Shown: positions 29,030 through 37,303 of the stretch, piece after piece
Layout: the number at the start of each line of letters is the position of its first letter
Position numbering within the stretch: position 1 is the first letter of the stretch
Source: Pseudomonas asturiensis
Lineage (GTDB): Bacteria; Pseudomonadota; Gammaproteobacteria; Pseudomonadales; Pseudomonadaceae
Direction: 5' to 3'
DNA: 64,000 nucleotides
Assembly: GCF_900143095.1 (NCBI RefSeq)
Contig: NZ_FRDA01000002.1
Location: forward strand, 62,001 to 126,000
Position numbers and translations under genes: made by a program
Notes under the pieces: generated by a model
The model's input: the letters and a program-made list of their open reading frames with translations, nothing else
Databases searched by the model: none
What the model was told of the DNA's origin: nothing

Positions 29030-29965
29030 TCAGACGCTCGTCATTGAATGGGCCATGCGCTCTGCAGTTGCCAACGCGGCGGATGTCATGATGTCGAGGT
29101 TGCCCGCGTAGGACGGCAGGTAATGCGCAGCGCCTTCGACTTCCAGAAAAATGGAAATCTTGAGGCCGTGAAATTTTCCTAGCCCAGGAATGTTCAACGG
29201 CGCCTGTTCCGAAATCTCATCGAACTGAACCTTCTGCTTCAAGCAATAGCCGGGAACGTATGCTTGTACCGCAGCGACCATCTCCTCAACCGACGCTTCG
29301 ATCTGGGCTTTATCCGCGGCTTCCGAGAGAACGAACACTGTATCTCGCATCATCAAAGGCGGCTCTGCCGGATTCATTACGATGATGGCCTTGCCGCGAG
29401 CGGCCCCACCGACAGCCTCGATAGCCTGAGAGGTGGTTTCAGTGAACTCATCAATGTTCGCACGCGTACCCGGCCCAGCGGACTTGCTAGCGATAGATGC
29501 GACGATCTCGGCGTAGTGAACCTTTGCCACTCGCGATACCGCCGCCACCATCGGGATGGTCGCCTGACCGCCGCATGTCACCATGTTGACGTTGAGCGCA
29601 TTGAGGTTCTGTTCAAGGTTCACTACGGGAATGCAATAGGGCCCGATGGCGGCAGGCGTCAGGTCGATCAAACGGATACCTGGCTTGATGCTACGCAGGA
29701 AAGCATCGTTCTTCACGTGAGCACCGGCACTCGTCGCATCAAAGACAAAGTCGATCTCGGGAAATATCGGAAGCTTAGTCAGGCCCTCTACGCCCTCGTG
29801 CGTAATGGCGACGCCTAGACGTGCCGCTCGAGCGAGGCCGTCAGAATTAGGGTCGATACCTACCATAGCGCCCATTTCCAGGTACTTCGCATTACGCATG
29901 ATCTTAATCATCAGATCCGTGCCGATGTTGCCGGAGCCGACAATGGCTACTTTGAGCTTTTTCAT
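29030..29965 (-). CDS. mhpF: acetaldehyde dehydrogenase (acylating)
   Basis: A 311-residue CoA-acylating dehydrogenase converting acetaldehyde, NAD+ and CoA to acetyl-Co[20 protein letters not shown] is the NAD-binding loop and the catalytic Cys is in [13 protein letters not shown]. The frame is open to 30055, but the ATG at 29965 gives the normal N-terminus and avoids overlap with mhpD. It partners MhpE for substrate channelling and is the last enzyme of the Mhp branch. Confidence 0.95.
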   Translation of the reverse strand: MKKLKVAIVGSGNIGTDLMIKIMRNAKYLEMGAMVGIDPNSDGLARAARLGVAITHEGVEGLTKLPIFPEIDFVFDATSAGAHVKNDAFLRSIKPGIRLIDLTPAAIGPYCIPVVNLEQNLNALNVNMVTCGGQATIPMVAAVSRVAKVHYAEIVASIASKSAGPGTRANIDEFTETTSQAIEAVGGAARGKAIIVMNPAEPPLMMRDTVFVLSEAADKAQIEASVEEMVAAVQAYVPGYCLKQKVQFDEISEQAPLNIPGLGKFHGLKISIFLEVEGAAHYLPSYAGNLDIMTSAALATAERMAHSMTSV

Positions 29966-29990
29966 GTTTTTTGCTCTCTCAGGTGCGCAA

Positions 29991-30785
29991 TCAACAAGCG
30001 CTGAATTCCACCGCGACTTTTCCGATGCCGCTAATCGTTGCTTCAAACCGATCACCGGCAGCCACTTGCACCATCGGCCCTAGGGCACCCGTAAGAATGA
30101 TGTCACCTGCTTTCAAAGGCTCACCAAGTCGAGCCATAGTGCGAGCTAGCCATACCGCAGCATTCAAAGGATGTCCGAGACATTGCGCGCCGCTACCTAC
30201 TGAAACTGACTCACCATTTCTAGTCATTTCCATTTCTGCTTCACGCAAATCCAAACCGTCTAATCGCCGTGCTGGGCCGCCCAATACGAAACATCCACTT
30301 GAAGCGTTGTCAGCCACCGTGTCGACAAAGCGGATATTCCAGCCTTGAATACGACTACCTACAATTTCGAGCGCAGGAAGCACCCACCCGGTAGCGGCCA
30401 GGACATCCGCAAATGTGGTATCCACTCGAGGCAGGTCAGACTCCAAAACCAGAGCGATCTCAGCTTCAATTTTTGGTTGCAGTAGGCTTGCGTAGGGAAC
30501 GACTTCGTTATCGCCATAACACATGTCGGCGAACAACGTGCCAAAGTCGGGTTGATCGACCCCTAGCTGGGCCTGAACCTGTTTATTTGTTAAGCCGATC
30601 TTGCGACCGATGACCCGCCGACCAGCTGCAATGGCGTGGGCCACGTTCAATCGCTGAATGGCGTACGCCGCTTCCCGGTTATCAAGACCAATCTGATCAC
30701 GTAGAGGCTCAATTGCCTCACCACTGCTTTCAGCCTGGCGCAAAGCTCCCGCTAATTGCTCTAGAGTCTGCTGGGTCACATTCAT
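29991..30785 (-). CDS. mhpD: 2-keto-4-pentenoate hydratase
   Basis: A 264-residue FAH-superfamily hydratase adding water to 2-hydroxypenta-2,4-dienoate to give 4-hydroxy-2-oxovalerate. [24 protein letters not shown] and the metal-binding [15 protein letters not shown] (Glu ligands) are diagnostic, as is [18 protein letters not shown]. It is between mhpC and mhpF, in line with its step in the pathway. Confidence 0.94.
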   Translation of the reverse strand: MNVTQQTLEQLAGALRQAESSGEAIEPLRDQIGLDNREAAYAIQRLNVAHAIAAGRRVIGRKIGLTNKQVQAQLGVDQPDFGTLFADMCYGDNEVVPYASLLQPKIEAEIALVLESDLPRVDTTFADVLAATGWVLPALEIVGSRIQGWNIRFVDTVADNASSGCFVLGGPARRLDGLDLREAEMEMTRNGESVSVGSGAQCLGHPLNAAVWLARTMARLGEPLKAGDIILTGALGPMVQVAAGDRFEATISGIGKVAVEFSAC

Positions 30786-30898
30786 AAGACACCTCGTAAT
30801 TGCGCGCTGTACGAATCACCCGATGCTGTGCGTGTGGGACATCGGGGTGTTGGGTGTCGGGACTGAAGGAACCATAGTCACCGACACCAGGTAAGCGA

Positions 30899-31768
30899 TT
30901 AATGGGTGAGGAAGTCCAAAACCATGCGGTTGAACTTGTCAGCATGCTCCCACTGCGCCCAGTGCCCGCAGTTGTTGAAAACGTGCAATTCGGAGTTCGA
31001 AATACCAGCAATCAAGCGCAGTCCGGTATCCATCGGAACGAAGCGATCGTTACGCCCCCAAATGACGAAGGTCTCGGCTTTGATTTCACCAAGGCGATGG
31101 CCGAAGTCTGGAAATTGCTTAGGGTTTGCGTCGATACTTTTGACAAAGTTGTCCAAGTGCTCGCGCTGGCTCAGCATATTATCCAGGCGGCCTTGGAATA
31201 GTTCGTCAGTCAGCGCACTGCTGTCGTAGACGAACACCTTCATCATTTTTTTGAGGTTCTCGATATTGGGCTCGCGGTAGACGCTCTGGATCAGCTTGAT
31301 GCCCTCTGTGGGCATTGGCACAAAGGAACTCGCTCCACCAGTACCACCGCCCATCAAGACCAACTTGCCCACCCGCTCAGGGTTGTCCAACGCAAAAGCG
31401 ACTGCTGTGTGGCCACCCATCGAATTGCCTACCAGGTGGACGCGGTCAAGCCCAAGTGCGTTGACAAACCCTTTAAGCGCAGCAGCATTAAGATGGGAGC
31501 GTGAGCCAGTGCAGACCACGGGATCGCTTTTGCTCCAGCCCGGACAGTCCATCAAAATGACGCGAAAACCTGCGTCTACAAACGTGTCGATGTTGCGATT
31601 GAAATTTGCCCAACCGCTGGCGCCAGGACCCGAGCCGTGGAGCATGATGATTGTTTCAGCCCCGTCACCAGCATCGTTATAGTGCAGTTGAAACTCATGT
31701 TCGCCTTCTTTGACGCGAACCAGTTTGCTGGTGTTTTCATTGGTGAAGGTTTGCTTGGCAGACGTCAT
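30899..31768 (-). CDS. mhpC: 2-hydroxy-6-oxonona-2,4-dienedioate hydrolase (C-C bond hydrolase)
   Basis: A 289-residue alpha/beta hydrolase that cleaves the meta-ring-fission product into 2-hydroxypentadienoate and succinate (or fumarate). The nucleophile is S116 in VGNSMGGH, the acid D241 in WGRNDRFVP and the base H269 in [10 protein letters not shown]. The oxyanion motif [13 protein letters not shown] is that of MhpC/BphD enzymes. It is immediately downstream of mhpB. Confidence 0.93.
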   Translation of the reverse strand: MTSAKQTFTNENTSKLVRVKEGEHEFQLHYNDAGDGAETIIMLHGSGPGASGWANFNRNIDTFVDAGFRVILMDCPGWSKSDPVVCTGSRSHLNAAALKGFVNALGLDRVHLVGNSMGGHTAVAFALDNPERVGKLVLMGGGTGGASSFVPMPTEGIKLIQSVYREPNIENLKKMMKVFVYDSSALTDELFQGRLDNMLSQREHLDNFVKSIDANPKQFPDFGHRLGEIKAETFVIWGRNDRFVPMDTGLRLIAGISNSELHVFNNCGHWAQWEHADKFNRMVLDFLTH

Positions 31769-31840
31769 CTCTTCTTCCTCATATGATCAGGAGATGGGCT
31801 CTTGCGATAAGACGCAGGAGAGGAAAAAACTCAAATTCGC

Positions 31841-32788
31841 TTAATCCGCGATTGGACGAGCGCTCAAAGCACCGAAGCCCGCAATCCACTCTGGGATCGG
31901 TCGGTAATAGCGGTTACTCGTTTGATAAGAGCCATAAGCCGTCATGGCGGCGAATGCAGCCACCCAGGCTTTGACCTCGTGAGTGGATTTGCCCGCTATG
32001 GCTGAGAGTTCGTCATCACCGATGCCATCAAGCTCATGCAAATCGCCGGCTTGAAGGGTGTCGAGAAAATAGCGATCCCATGTCGGGTTTAGCGGATGCA
32101 GGGAATTCTGATCATCGATAAAGAGCAGGGCCGCGTTGATAACCCGCTGCGTGCGCGCCTCCCGCTCATCTAGCGGCAGGTTCCTGCCTCCACCTAACAA
32201 ACGCTCTCGTAAGTGCGAGTTTGCAGTTGCCAGCTCGGGTACCGGGGGCTGATGAGACAAACCGCCAGATCCCAGAAACAGAACACGCTTGTCGGTTTTG
32301 GCGGCATAAGCCCCCACTGCTTCACCGAACATTCGAACCCGCTGAAAACTCGGCATGGGGCGCGCAAGGCAATTGATGAAAATCGGAATCGTGGGATACC
32401 GATCTAACCCGCCTAGCAGAAAATCGAGTGGTTGGGCGAAACCGTGATCGACCTGCATGCGATAAGAAACTGCAGCATCTACTCCCGCAGCTAACACCGC
32501 AAAAGCGAGTTCCTCAGCTTCCCGAGCTGGCACTGAGATGACACCCGCAGCAGATCCAAAATCGCCGATGGCTTCTGCAGCAGTACCGATGCAAAAGGAC
32601 GGCATGATGTCGTAAAAGAAACCGTTGTAATGGTCAGGAGCAAACAGAATTACAAGTTCAGGATCGAAAGCTTCGATCTGCTGACGGGCCGAATTAATCT
32701 CGGCATTAATTTCTGCCAGAACATCGGGGGAAGGGTCGACTAGGCCGACCAGAGGTGTGTGTGACAGACAGTGGAGGAAAACGCTCAT
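31841..32788 (-). CDS. mhpB: 3-carboxyethylcatechol 2,3-dioxygenase (LigB-type extradiol)
   Basis: A 315-residue type III (LigB-like) Fe(II) extradiol dioxygenase, opening 2,3-dihydroxyphenylpropionate or the cinnamate analogue. The protein begins [15 protein letters not shown] and runs in register with E. coli MhpB, with catalytic H115 in QVDHGFAQP and H179 in GGLSHQPP. In-frame ATGs at 32806 and 32794 lie upstream; 32788 fits homologues and has an AAGG site. First gene of the mhpBCDFE unit behind operator c. Confidence 0.95.
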   Translation of the reverse strand: MSVFLHCLSHTPLVGLVDPSPDVLAEINAEINSARQQIEAFDPELVILFAPDHYNGFFYDIMPSFCIGTAAEAIGDFGSAAGVISVPAREAEELAFAVLAAGVDAAVSYRMQVDHGFAQPLDFLLGGLDRYPTIPIFINCLARPMPSFQRVRMFGEAVGAYAAKTDKRVLFLGSGGLSHQPPVPELATANSHLRERLLGGGRNLPLDEREARTQRVINAALLFIDDQNSLHPLNPTWDRYFLDTLQAGDLHELDGIGDDELSAIAGKSTHEVKAWVAAFAAMTAYGSYQTSNRYYRPIPEWIAGFGALSARPIAD

Positions 32789-32811
32789 AGCCATGCACCT
32801 TGTCATGCGCT

Positions 32812-32828
32812 AAAAAACCCGAAGGTTT
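32812..32828 (-). promoter_or_regulatory. possible attenuator hairpin in the mhpB leader
   Basis: On the minus strand AAAACC-TTCG-GGTTTT, a UUCG-capped stem, runs into a T tract only 24 bases before the mhpB start and downstream of operator c. It has the form of an intrinsic terminator placed in a leader. The stem is short and AU-rich, so this is tentative. Confidence 0.35.
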
Positions 32829-32953
32829 TCGGCACACTAACGACGGCCCAAGTCGAATGCAGTGAAGGCTGCATCGATACCCTAAAAAGGGCGAGTAGCG
32901 CTCGTCGTCATGCGTACGCTTTTGTTGTTGGTTAAATCATCATGCCCTCTCGC

Positions 32954-32969
32954 ATACTAGCATGCAAGC
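32954..32969 (-). promoter_or_regulatory. operator c, upstream of mhpBCDFE
   Basis: ATACTAGCATGCAAGC, one base different from the consensus ATGCTAGCATGCAAGC, about 165 bases before mhpB and in the same orientation as the other sites. On the minus strand TGCTAGTAT also matches an extended -10 promoter pattern (TGnTAnnnT), so a bound repressor could block polymerase directly; that is inference. Confidence 0.75.
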
Positions 32970-33020
32970 ACAATATTCACCTGCGGCACAGCCATTTTCT
33001 CGTCCACGATTGTTCTGGAA

Positions 33021-33053
33021 TCCCTGCGGCCGATGCCGAATCGGCCGCAGGGA
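33021..33053 (-). terminator. strong hairpin ending the TPP-to-MDR operon
   Basis: A perfect 14-bp GC-rich stem (33021-33034 with 33040-33053) around a 5-base loop, seven bases beyond the stop of the MDR gene on the minus strand. The T-run is weak (TTCC), but position and stability indicate a terminator. Confidence 0.75.
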
Positions 33054-33059
33054 GCGCAC

Positions 33060-34178
33060 TTACGCTTGCGGGTTTATAACGAAATTAGTGAATCCACCAT
33101 GTCGCCCGGCGATGGAATCCAGAGCTTCGTTGATGCGACTCAGCCCAAAACCAGTCGTCTCAAATACCGACAGATCGAGAACGCCTCGCTCCGCCATGTC
33201 AGCAAGATCCTGCCCCTGGCCAGCTGTGAACCAATTAGAACCCAGCCACTGAACCTGGGCTGCCATGAGCTTGAACAGATTCATCGGAACCAACTCAGAC
33301 ACACCACCCACATGCACTGCCTGAGCACCACGATGCAAGCAATCGATCGCATCAGTGACGGCGCTTGCGGGCGCTCCCGGCCCCAGGGTGTCGACAACAA
33401 GATCAACCCCCGCTCCATTGGTATTAGAAAAGGCCCACTCTGACAAGGAGTTGCCATCAGACGTGGAGAATGTTTCGATTCGCAGAGGGGCTAACTGGCG
33501 AACTTGCTCCAGAAGCGCCTTATCCCTGGCGACTGCGAAAATACGAGTGACACCAAGTGCTAGCGCCAATAGCACAGCACCCAAACCAAGAGTCCCGCTT
33601 GCACCGTTGACCAACACAGTCATTCCAGGACCCGCGTTACCACGCTTAAGAGCAGCGTATGCCGTTCCCAGATACCCGAACCGCGCAGCCTGATCGAACG
33701 TTACATTGTCCGGCAGCTTCACAAGGCTATATTGAGGAGCCGTCATAAACTGCGAGAAGCCACCGTAGGGGTAATGCTTCAAAAGATCATTCGCTTCCGG
33801 CGAAAAACCGAAATAGCCCGAGTAGCCGAAGCGCTCGCAGCTCAGGGGATCACCCTTGCGGCAGCAGCGGCACGTGCCACAGAACCGGGCCGGATTTACA
33901 TAGACCCTGTCGCCCTCTTTAAAGTTGAAAACGCGCTTTCCGACCCCGACAACGGTACCGGCAGGGTCCAAACCGAAAATGGCAGGTAACTTCGGCAGCG
34001 GCAGATCTGGAAACCAGGTTGGATAGTTCTTGATCACGTTCCCAAGGTTGGGCACGACACCACAGGATTCTACTCGTACAAGCACTTCATCGCTGTCAGG
34101 AGTAGGAATGTCGATTTCGTCCACACTCATCGGGGAACCGATATCGTGAAGCCGAGCGGCACGCATTTTATTAGTCAT
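33060..34178 (-). CDS. alcohol dehydrogenase-like MDR protein, copy 1
   Basis: A 372-residue medium-chain dehydrogenase. It keeps the four-cysteine structural zinc loop CGTCRCCRKGDPLSC and a Rossmann loop LVNGASGTLGLGAVLLALALG, but the catalytic-zinc motif GHE is replaced by GLDPAG and the usual Cys-Gly-x-x-Asp/His by CGVVPNLGN. It is clearly paralogous to the gene at 46755-47867, which has the same substitutions. It is the last gene of the operon behind operator d. Presumably it oxidises or reduces a pathway alcohol, aldehyde or enone; the substrate is unknown. Confidence 0.85.
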   Translation of the reverse strand: MTNKMRAARLHDIGSPMSVDEIDIPTPDSDEVLVRVESCGVVPNLGNVIKNYPTWFPDLPLPKLPAIFGLDPAGTVVGVGKRVFNFKEGDRVYVNPARFCGTCRCCRKGDPLSCERFGYSGYFGFSPEANDLLKHYPYGGFSQFMTAPQYSLVKLPDNVTFDQAARFGYLGTAYAALKRGNAGPGMTVLVNGASGTLGLGAVLLALALGVTRIFAVARDKALLEQVRQLAPLRIETFSTSDGNSLSEWAFSNTNGAGVDLVVDTLGPGAPASAVTDAIDCLHRGAQAVHVGGVSELVPMNLFKLMAAQVQWLGSNWFTAGQGQDLADMAERGVLDLSVFETTGFGLSRINEALDSIAGRHGGFTNFVINPQA

Positions 34179-34243
34179 TTGAATTCTCCATTTTGTTATT
34201 GGTAGCGGAGTTATTTTCTACTCATGCTGCACGCTGACACGGA

Positions 34244-35209
34244 TCACTTTCGCGTCGCGTTGTACAACCCTTCAATTACGTTTACGTTGGCACGGGCGCC
34301 ATCTTGAGCGGCGGCCATCCTGATACGTCTAGCCTCCTCCTGGCCTTCTGGAGGCAGCCAGTTACGATCATGACCCCAGAAACTGGGCCCATGGACAACC
34401 TCATAGGGCTCCCAGGTTTCGGGATCGATAACCAGCCCGCCCCAACCGCACTCCACCAGAAATCCGGATGGGCTCTTTGCATAGAACGAAACCACCTGAT
34501 CGTTCGTATGTCTCCCCAAGGTCGTTGCAATTCGCCCTTCATCCACCAACGCCAAGTCATAAGCTTGTCCGACGTCATCAAGACTTAAGGTCTCAAACAT
34601 GAGGTGGTGGATACCAACCTTGCCCGTTTCCAGAATTGCCAGACTATGGTGACGTTGGTTTAGATGCAGAAAGATCGCCTTGAACGGTCGCTCGAAATAG
34701 TCACTCAGATGAAAACCCAAAAGGTCACGGTAAAACGGCAAGATATCCTTGGCGCTTGGTACGGTGAGTACCACATGGCCAATGCCCATGTCCCCAGTCC
34801 GGAAACCTTGCATCGTACGTCCTGGAATGAAGGGCGTTCCTGCCTCAGCCAATCCGTGATAGACCTCAATGCGATTGCCAATGGGATCTGAAAAAACAAT
34901 CAAGTCCCGAACCTGCCTTTGCTCACAAAGGGAGCGCGACCCGCGATTGACGCGTATCTGTGCCTGCTTCAAACGCATTGCGAATTGGTCCAGAGCCGCA
35001 GCGTCGGCAACCTCCCATCCCATGAAGCCAAGGCCGTTGCGGTTCGCTTCGTTGACTGTCAAACGTTGTTTACGGTCATCCATCCTGAAGGACATACCAT
35101 CACTCACCGTTTCGGTAAGCTGAAGCCCAAGAAAGCGAGAGCCGTAATCCTTCCAACCAGAGGAGTCGGTAGTATCGACTCCCAAATAACCCAGAGCTTT
35201 AAGCATCAT
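34244..35209 (-). CDS. type I extradiol dioxygenase, BphC-like (VOC superfamily)
   Basis: A 321-residue two-module vicinal-oxygen-chelate dioxygenase. Iron ligands are H145 (GIGHVVL), one of H201/H202 (GIHHLMFE) and E253 (PSGFLVECGWG); second-shell residues H187/H188 (RHHSLAI), H234 and Y243 (GRHTNDQVVSFYAK) match those of 2,3-dihydroxybiphenyl dioxygenase. It should therefore be catalytically competent on a catechol with a bulky substituent. It is unrelated to MhpB, so the island encodes two independent ring cleavages. It lies between the NIPSNAP gene and the MDR gene. An ATG at 35206 is an equal start. Confidence 0.9.
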   Translation of the reverse strand: MMLKALGYLGVDTTDSSGWKDYGSRFLGLQLTETVSDGMSFRMDDRKQRLTVNEANRNGLGFMGWEVADAAALDQFAMRLKQAQIRVNRGSRSLCEQRQVRDLIVFSDPIGNRIEVYHGLAEAGTPFIPGRTMQGFRTGDMGIGHVVLTVPSAKDILPFYRDLLGFHLSDYFERPFKAIFLHLNQRHHSLAILETGKVGIHHLMFETLSLDDVGQAYDLALVDEGRIATTLGRHTNDQVVSFYAKSPSGFLVECGWGGLVIDPETWEPYEVVHGPSFWGHDRNWLPPEGQEEARRIRMAAAQDGARANVNVIEGLYNATRK

Positions 35210-35265
35210 TTCTGCATTTCCTCTGTCGTCGCTGTTGCATTTACCGCTATAGCGAGTCGCCTCGT

Positions 35266-35583
35266 TTAGAAATGAGATGGGGAAAATGCAGTGGGTAGCA
35301 GGATTTTGCTTTCTTGCTTCTGCATCACGCTAATGGTCGATTTGGATGGATCCGTCCACTCTGGATCAGACCAGAGCGCCTTACGACGGGCTTCACGATC
35401 AGCGTAATTTTCGTACGCCCAGAGCTGAACGATTTGATTGAGTTCACCCGTGTCAGTCGTGTAGTAACCAACCAGATTACCTAGATGTTTTTTCTGAATC
35501 GGGAAGCGCTCTTTCTCAAAAAACGGCAACCATTCACGAAGTTTTCCAGGCAGAAGCGTGTAGGTCCGCATTTCTACGATCAT
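35266..35583 (-). CDS. NIPSNAP family protein
   Basis: A 105-residue ferredoxin-like alpha/beta-barrel protein of the NIPSNAP family. MIVEMRTYTLLPGKLREWLPFFE, the NLVGYYTTDTGELNQIVQLWAYENYADREARR segment and the following W are the family pattern. Bacterial members occur in catabolic operons and are thought to act as small enzymes or binding proteins; no reaction is established. It is between the DHDPS-like gene and the extradiol dioxygenase gene. Confidence 0.85.
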   Translation of the reverse strand: MIVEMRTYTLLPGKLREWLPFFEKERFPIQKKHLGNLVGYYTTDTGELNQIVQLWAYENYADREARRKALWSDPEWTDPSKSTISVMQKQESKILLPTAFSPSHF

Positions 35584-35603
35584 TGGTTAGATCCTTATTG
35601 TAA

Positions 35604-36503
35604 TTAGGTGATGTGATTAACTTTCACGATCCCGGCATCTCGCATCGCAGATGCGAGAACCGGCCTTGCCTTTTCAGAAAGAGGAACCAGCGGTAGTCGG
35701 CAGTGGGGCTTGATTAGCCCTAGCTCCCCCAAAGCCCATTTCGTCGGCGATGGACTGCTCTCAATAAACAGTGCTTGGTGAAGAGGCATCAGTTGCAAGT
35801 TCAGCGCCGACGCTGCTTTAGCCTCTCCTGCCAATGCGCGCTCACAGAGCTGAGCCATTAGACGGGGGGCAACGTTCGCAGTAACGCTTATCGTCCCCTC
35901 CCCTCCAAGCAGCATTAGCGCCGCAGCTGTAGGGTCATCACCTGAATACAAGCTAAAGCCGCTAGGTCTATAGCGAAGAATTTCAGAAGCCCTCTCGATA
36001 CTGCCGGTAGCATCCTTGATACCAATAATGCTTGGCTCACATGCAAGCTTCAGGGTTAGCTCAAGCCCAATATCTACCCCGGTTCGCGCAGGGACGTTGT
36101 AGAGCACGATAGGAAGGTCTACCGCCTGAGCGACGGCTCGAAAATGTTGAAACATGCCTTCCTGCGTAGGACGAACGTAGTAAGGAGCTACATGTAGCGC
36201 AGCGTCCGCACCAATTTTCTTAGCGAGCGCCGTCAACTCAATAGCTTCGCTAGTTGAGTTCGCGCCTGCCCCTGCGATAACAGGTACGCGACTAGCCACC
36301 TGGCGAACCGCGAAGGCACATACGTCAATGTGCTCCTCGACGGAAAGCATGGCGGACTCGCCAGTAGTGCCCACGACGCAAAGGCCATGTGTTCCCTCGG
36401 CAATATGCCATTCAATAAGCCGCGCGAGGGAGTCATAGTCGACGCCTCCGTCCTCGAGCATGGGTGTCACAACAGCGACGATACTGCCAACTGGGCTAAC
36501 CAT
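35604..36503 (-). CDS. DHDPS-like lyase/aldolase (DapA family)
   Basis: A 299-residue class I aldolase-fold enzyme. The Schiff-base lysine is K163 (GIKDATG). T46/T47 (GTTGES), Y109, Y135 and R140 (YNVPARTG) match the E. coli dihydrodipicolinate synthase residues offset by two, so by its active site it could be a true DHDPS. Its place in an aromatic operon instead suggests a pyruvate-forming or pyruvate-condensing step, as for hydratase-aldolases of the same fold. The ATG at 36503 has a GAGG site; the longer frame to 36584 would overlap the SDR gene. Confidence 0.85.
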   Translation of the reverse strand: MVSPVGSIVAVVTPMLEDGGVDYDSLARLIEWHIAEGTHGLCVVGTTGESAMLSVEEHIDVCAFAVRQVASRVPVIAGAGANSTSEAIELTALAKKIGADAALHVAPYYVRPTQEGMFQHFRAVAQAVDLPIVLYNVPARTGVDIGLELTLKLACEPSIIGIKDATGSIERASEILRYRPSGFSLYSGDDPTAAALMLLGGEGTISVTANVAPRLMAQLCERALAGEAKAASALNLQLMPLHQALFIESSPSPTKWALGELGLIKPHCRLPLVPLSEKARPVLASAMRDAGIVKVNHIT

Positions 36504-36550
36504 CACATACCTCTTCAGAAGCGACTGGCAACACAATCCATCAAGTTCAC

Positions 36551-37303
36551 TTAGAGCTGCGGGGCGCCATATGCCCCGTTCCAAACGGGTGAAATCACCA
36601 ACTCGTTAACACAGACATGGCGCGGCATATTGGCGACAAACCTAACGGCAGCGGCGATATCCTCAGGTTTGAGCATCTTCGACAAAGCGGCCTCGGTGGG
36701 TGGCACTTTGCGGCGCGACATGGCAGGTGTTGCGACCTCCGCAGGAGACAGCGCACAGGCTCGGATACCGTGTTGGTATTCAGAAGCATTGAGGCTTGTA
36801 GTCAATGCGATCACCGCGGCCTTGGCCGCGCTATAGGACGGCCCTGGCTTAGCCGATACAAACCGACCGGCCCACGAGGCGATGTTGATTACCAACCCGC
36901 TCTTAAGCGCTCGCATCGATGGGAGCACCGCGTCGATCGTGTAGTAGACGCCGTTCAAATTGATCTGCGTGACCTGATCGAAATCTGAACTAGAGAGCTC
37001 TCCCCATGCGCGAGCCGCCACGTTCATCCCAGCATTCGCCACTAGGATACTTACCGGCCCGTAGTCAGATTCGATTTGGGCTACAGCACTACGAACCGCA
37101 TCGAAAGATGTCACATCAACGCTTACAGCAGCAGCGTTCGGACTTAGGGTGTGCAAGCGTTCTAGCGCTTGCGCAAGCGCAGCTTCACCCCTGGCAGAAA
37201 TCACAACAAAATGCCCGTCTTGTACAAGTGCTTCCGCTATTGCAAGACCGATTCCGCTCGACGCCCCCGTTACCCAGCAAACAGTTCGATTCGTGCTGCT
37301 CAT
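36551..37303 (-). CDS. SDR family oxidoreductase
   Basis: A 250-residue classical short-chain dehydrogenase: cofactor loop TGASSGIG, ANAGMNVAAR (NAG motif), active-site Ser and YSAAK. The absence of an acidic residue after the second strand (ISARGEAAL) favours NADPH. Its ATG overlaps the stop of the TPP-enzyme gene (ATGA), so the two are translationally coupled and probably act in sequence, for example reduction of the aldehyde or ketone made by the TPP enzyme. The substrate is unknown. Confidence 0.88.
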   Translation of the reverse strand: MSSTNRTVCWVTGASSGIGLAIAEALVQDGHFVVISARGEAALAQALERLHTLSPNAAAVSVDVTSFDAVRSAVAQIESDYGPVSILVANAGMNVAARAWGELSSSDFDQVTQINLNGVYYTIDAVLPSMRALKSGLVINIASWAGRFVSAKPGPSYSAAKAAVIALTTSLNASEYQHGIRACALSPAEVATPAMSRRKVPPTEAALSKMLKPEDIAAAVRFVANMPRHVCVNELVISPVWNGAYGAPQL

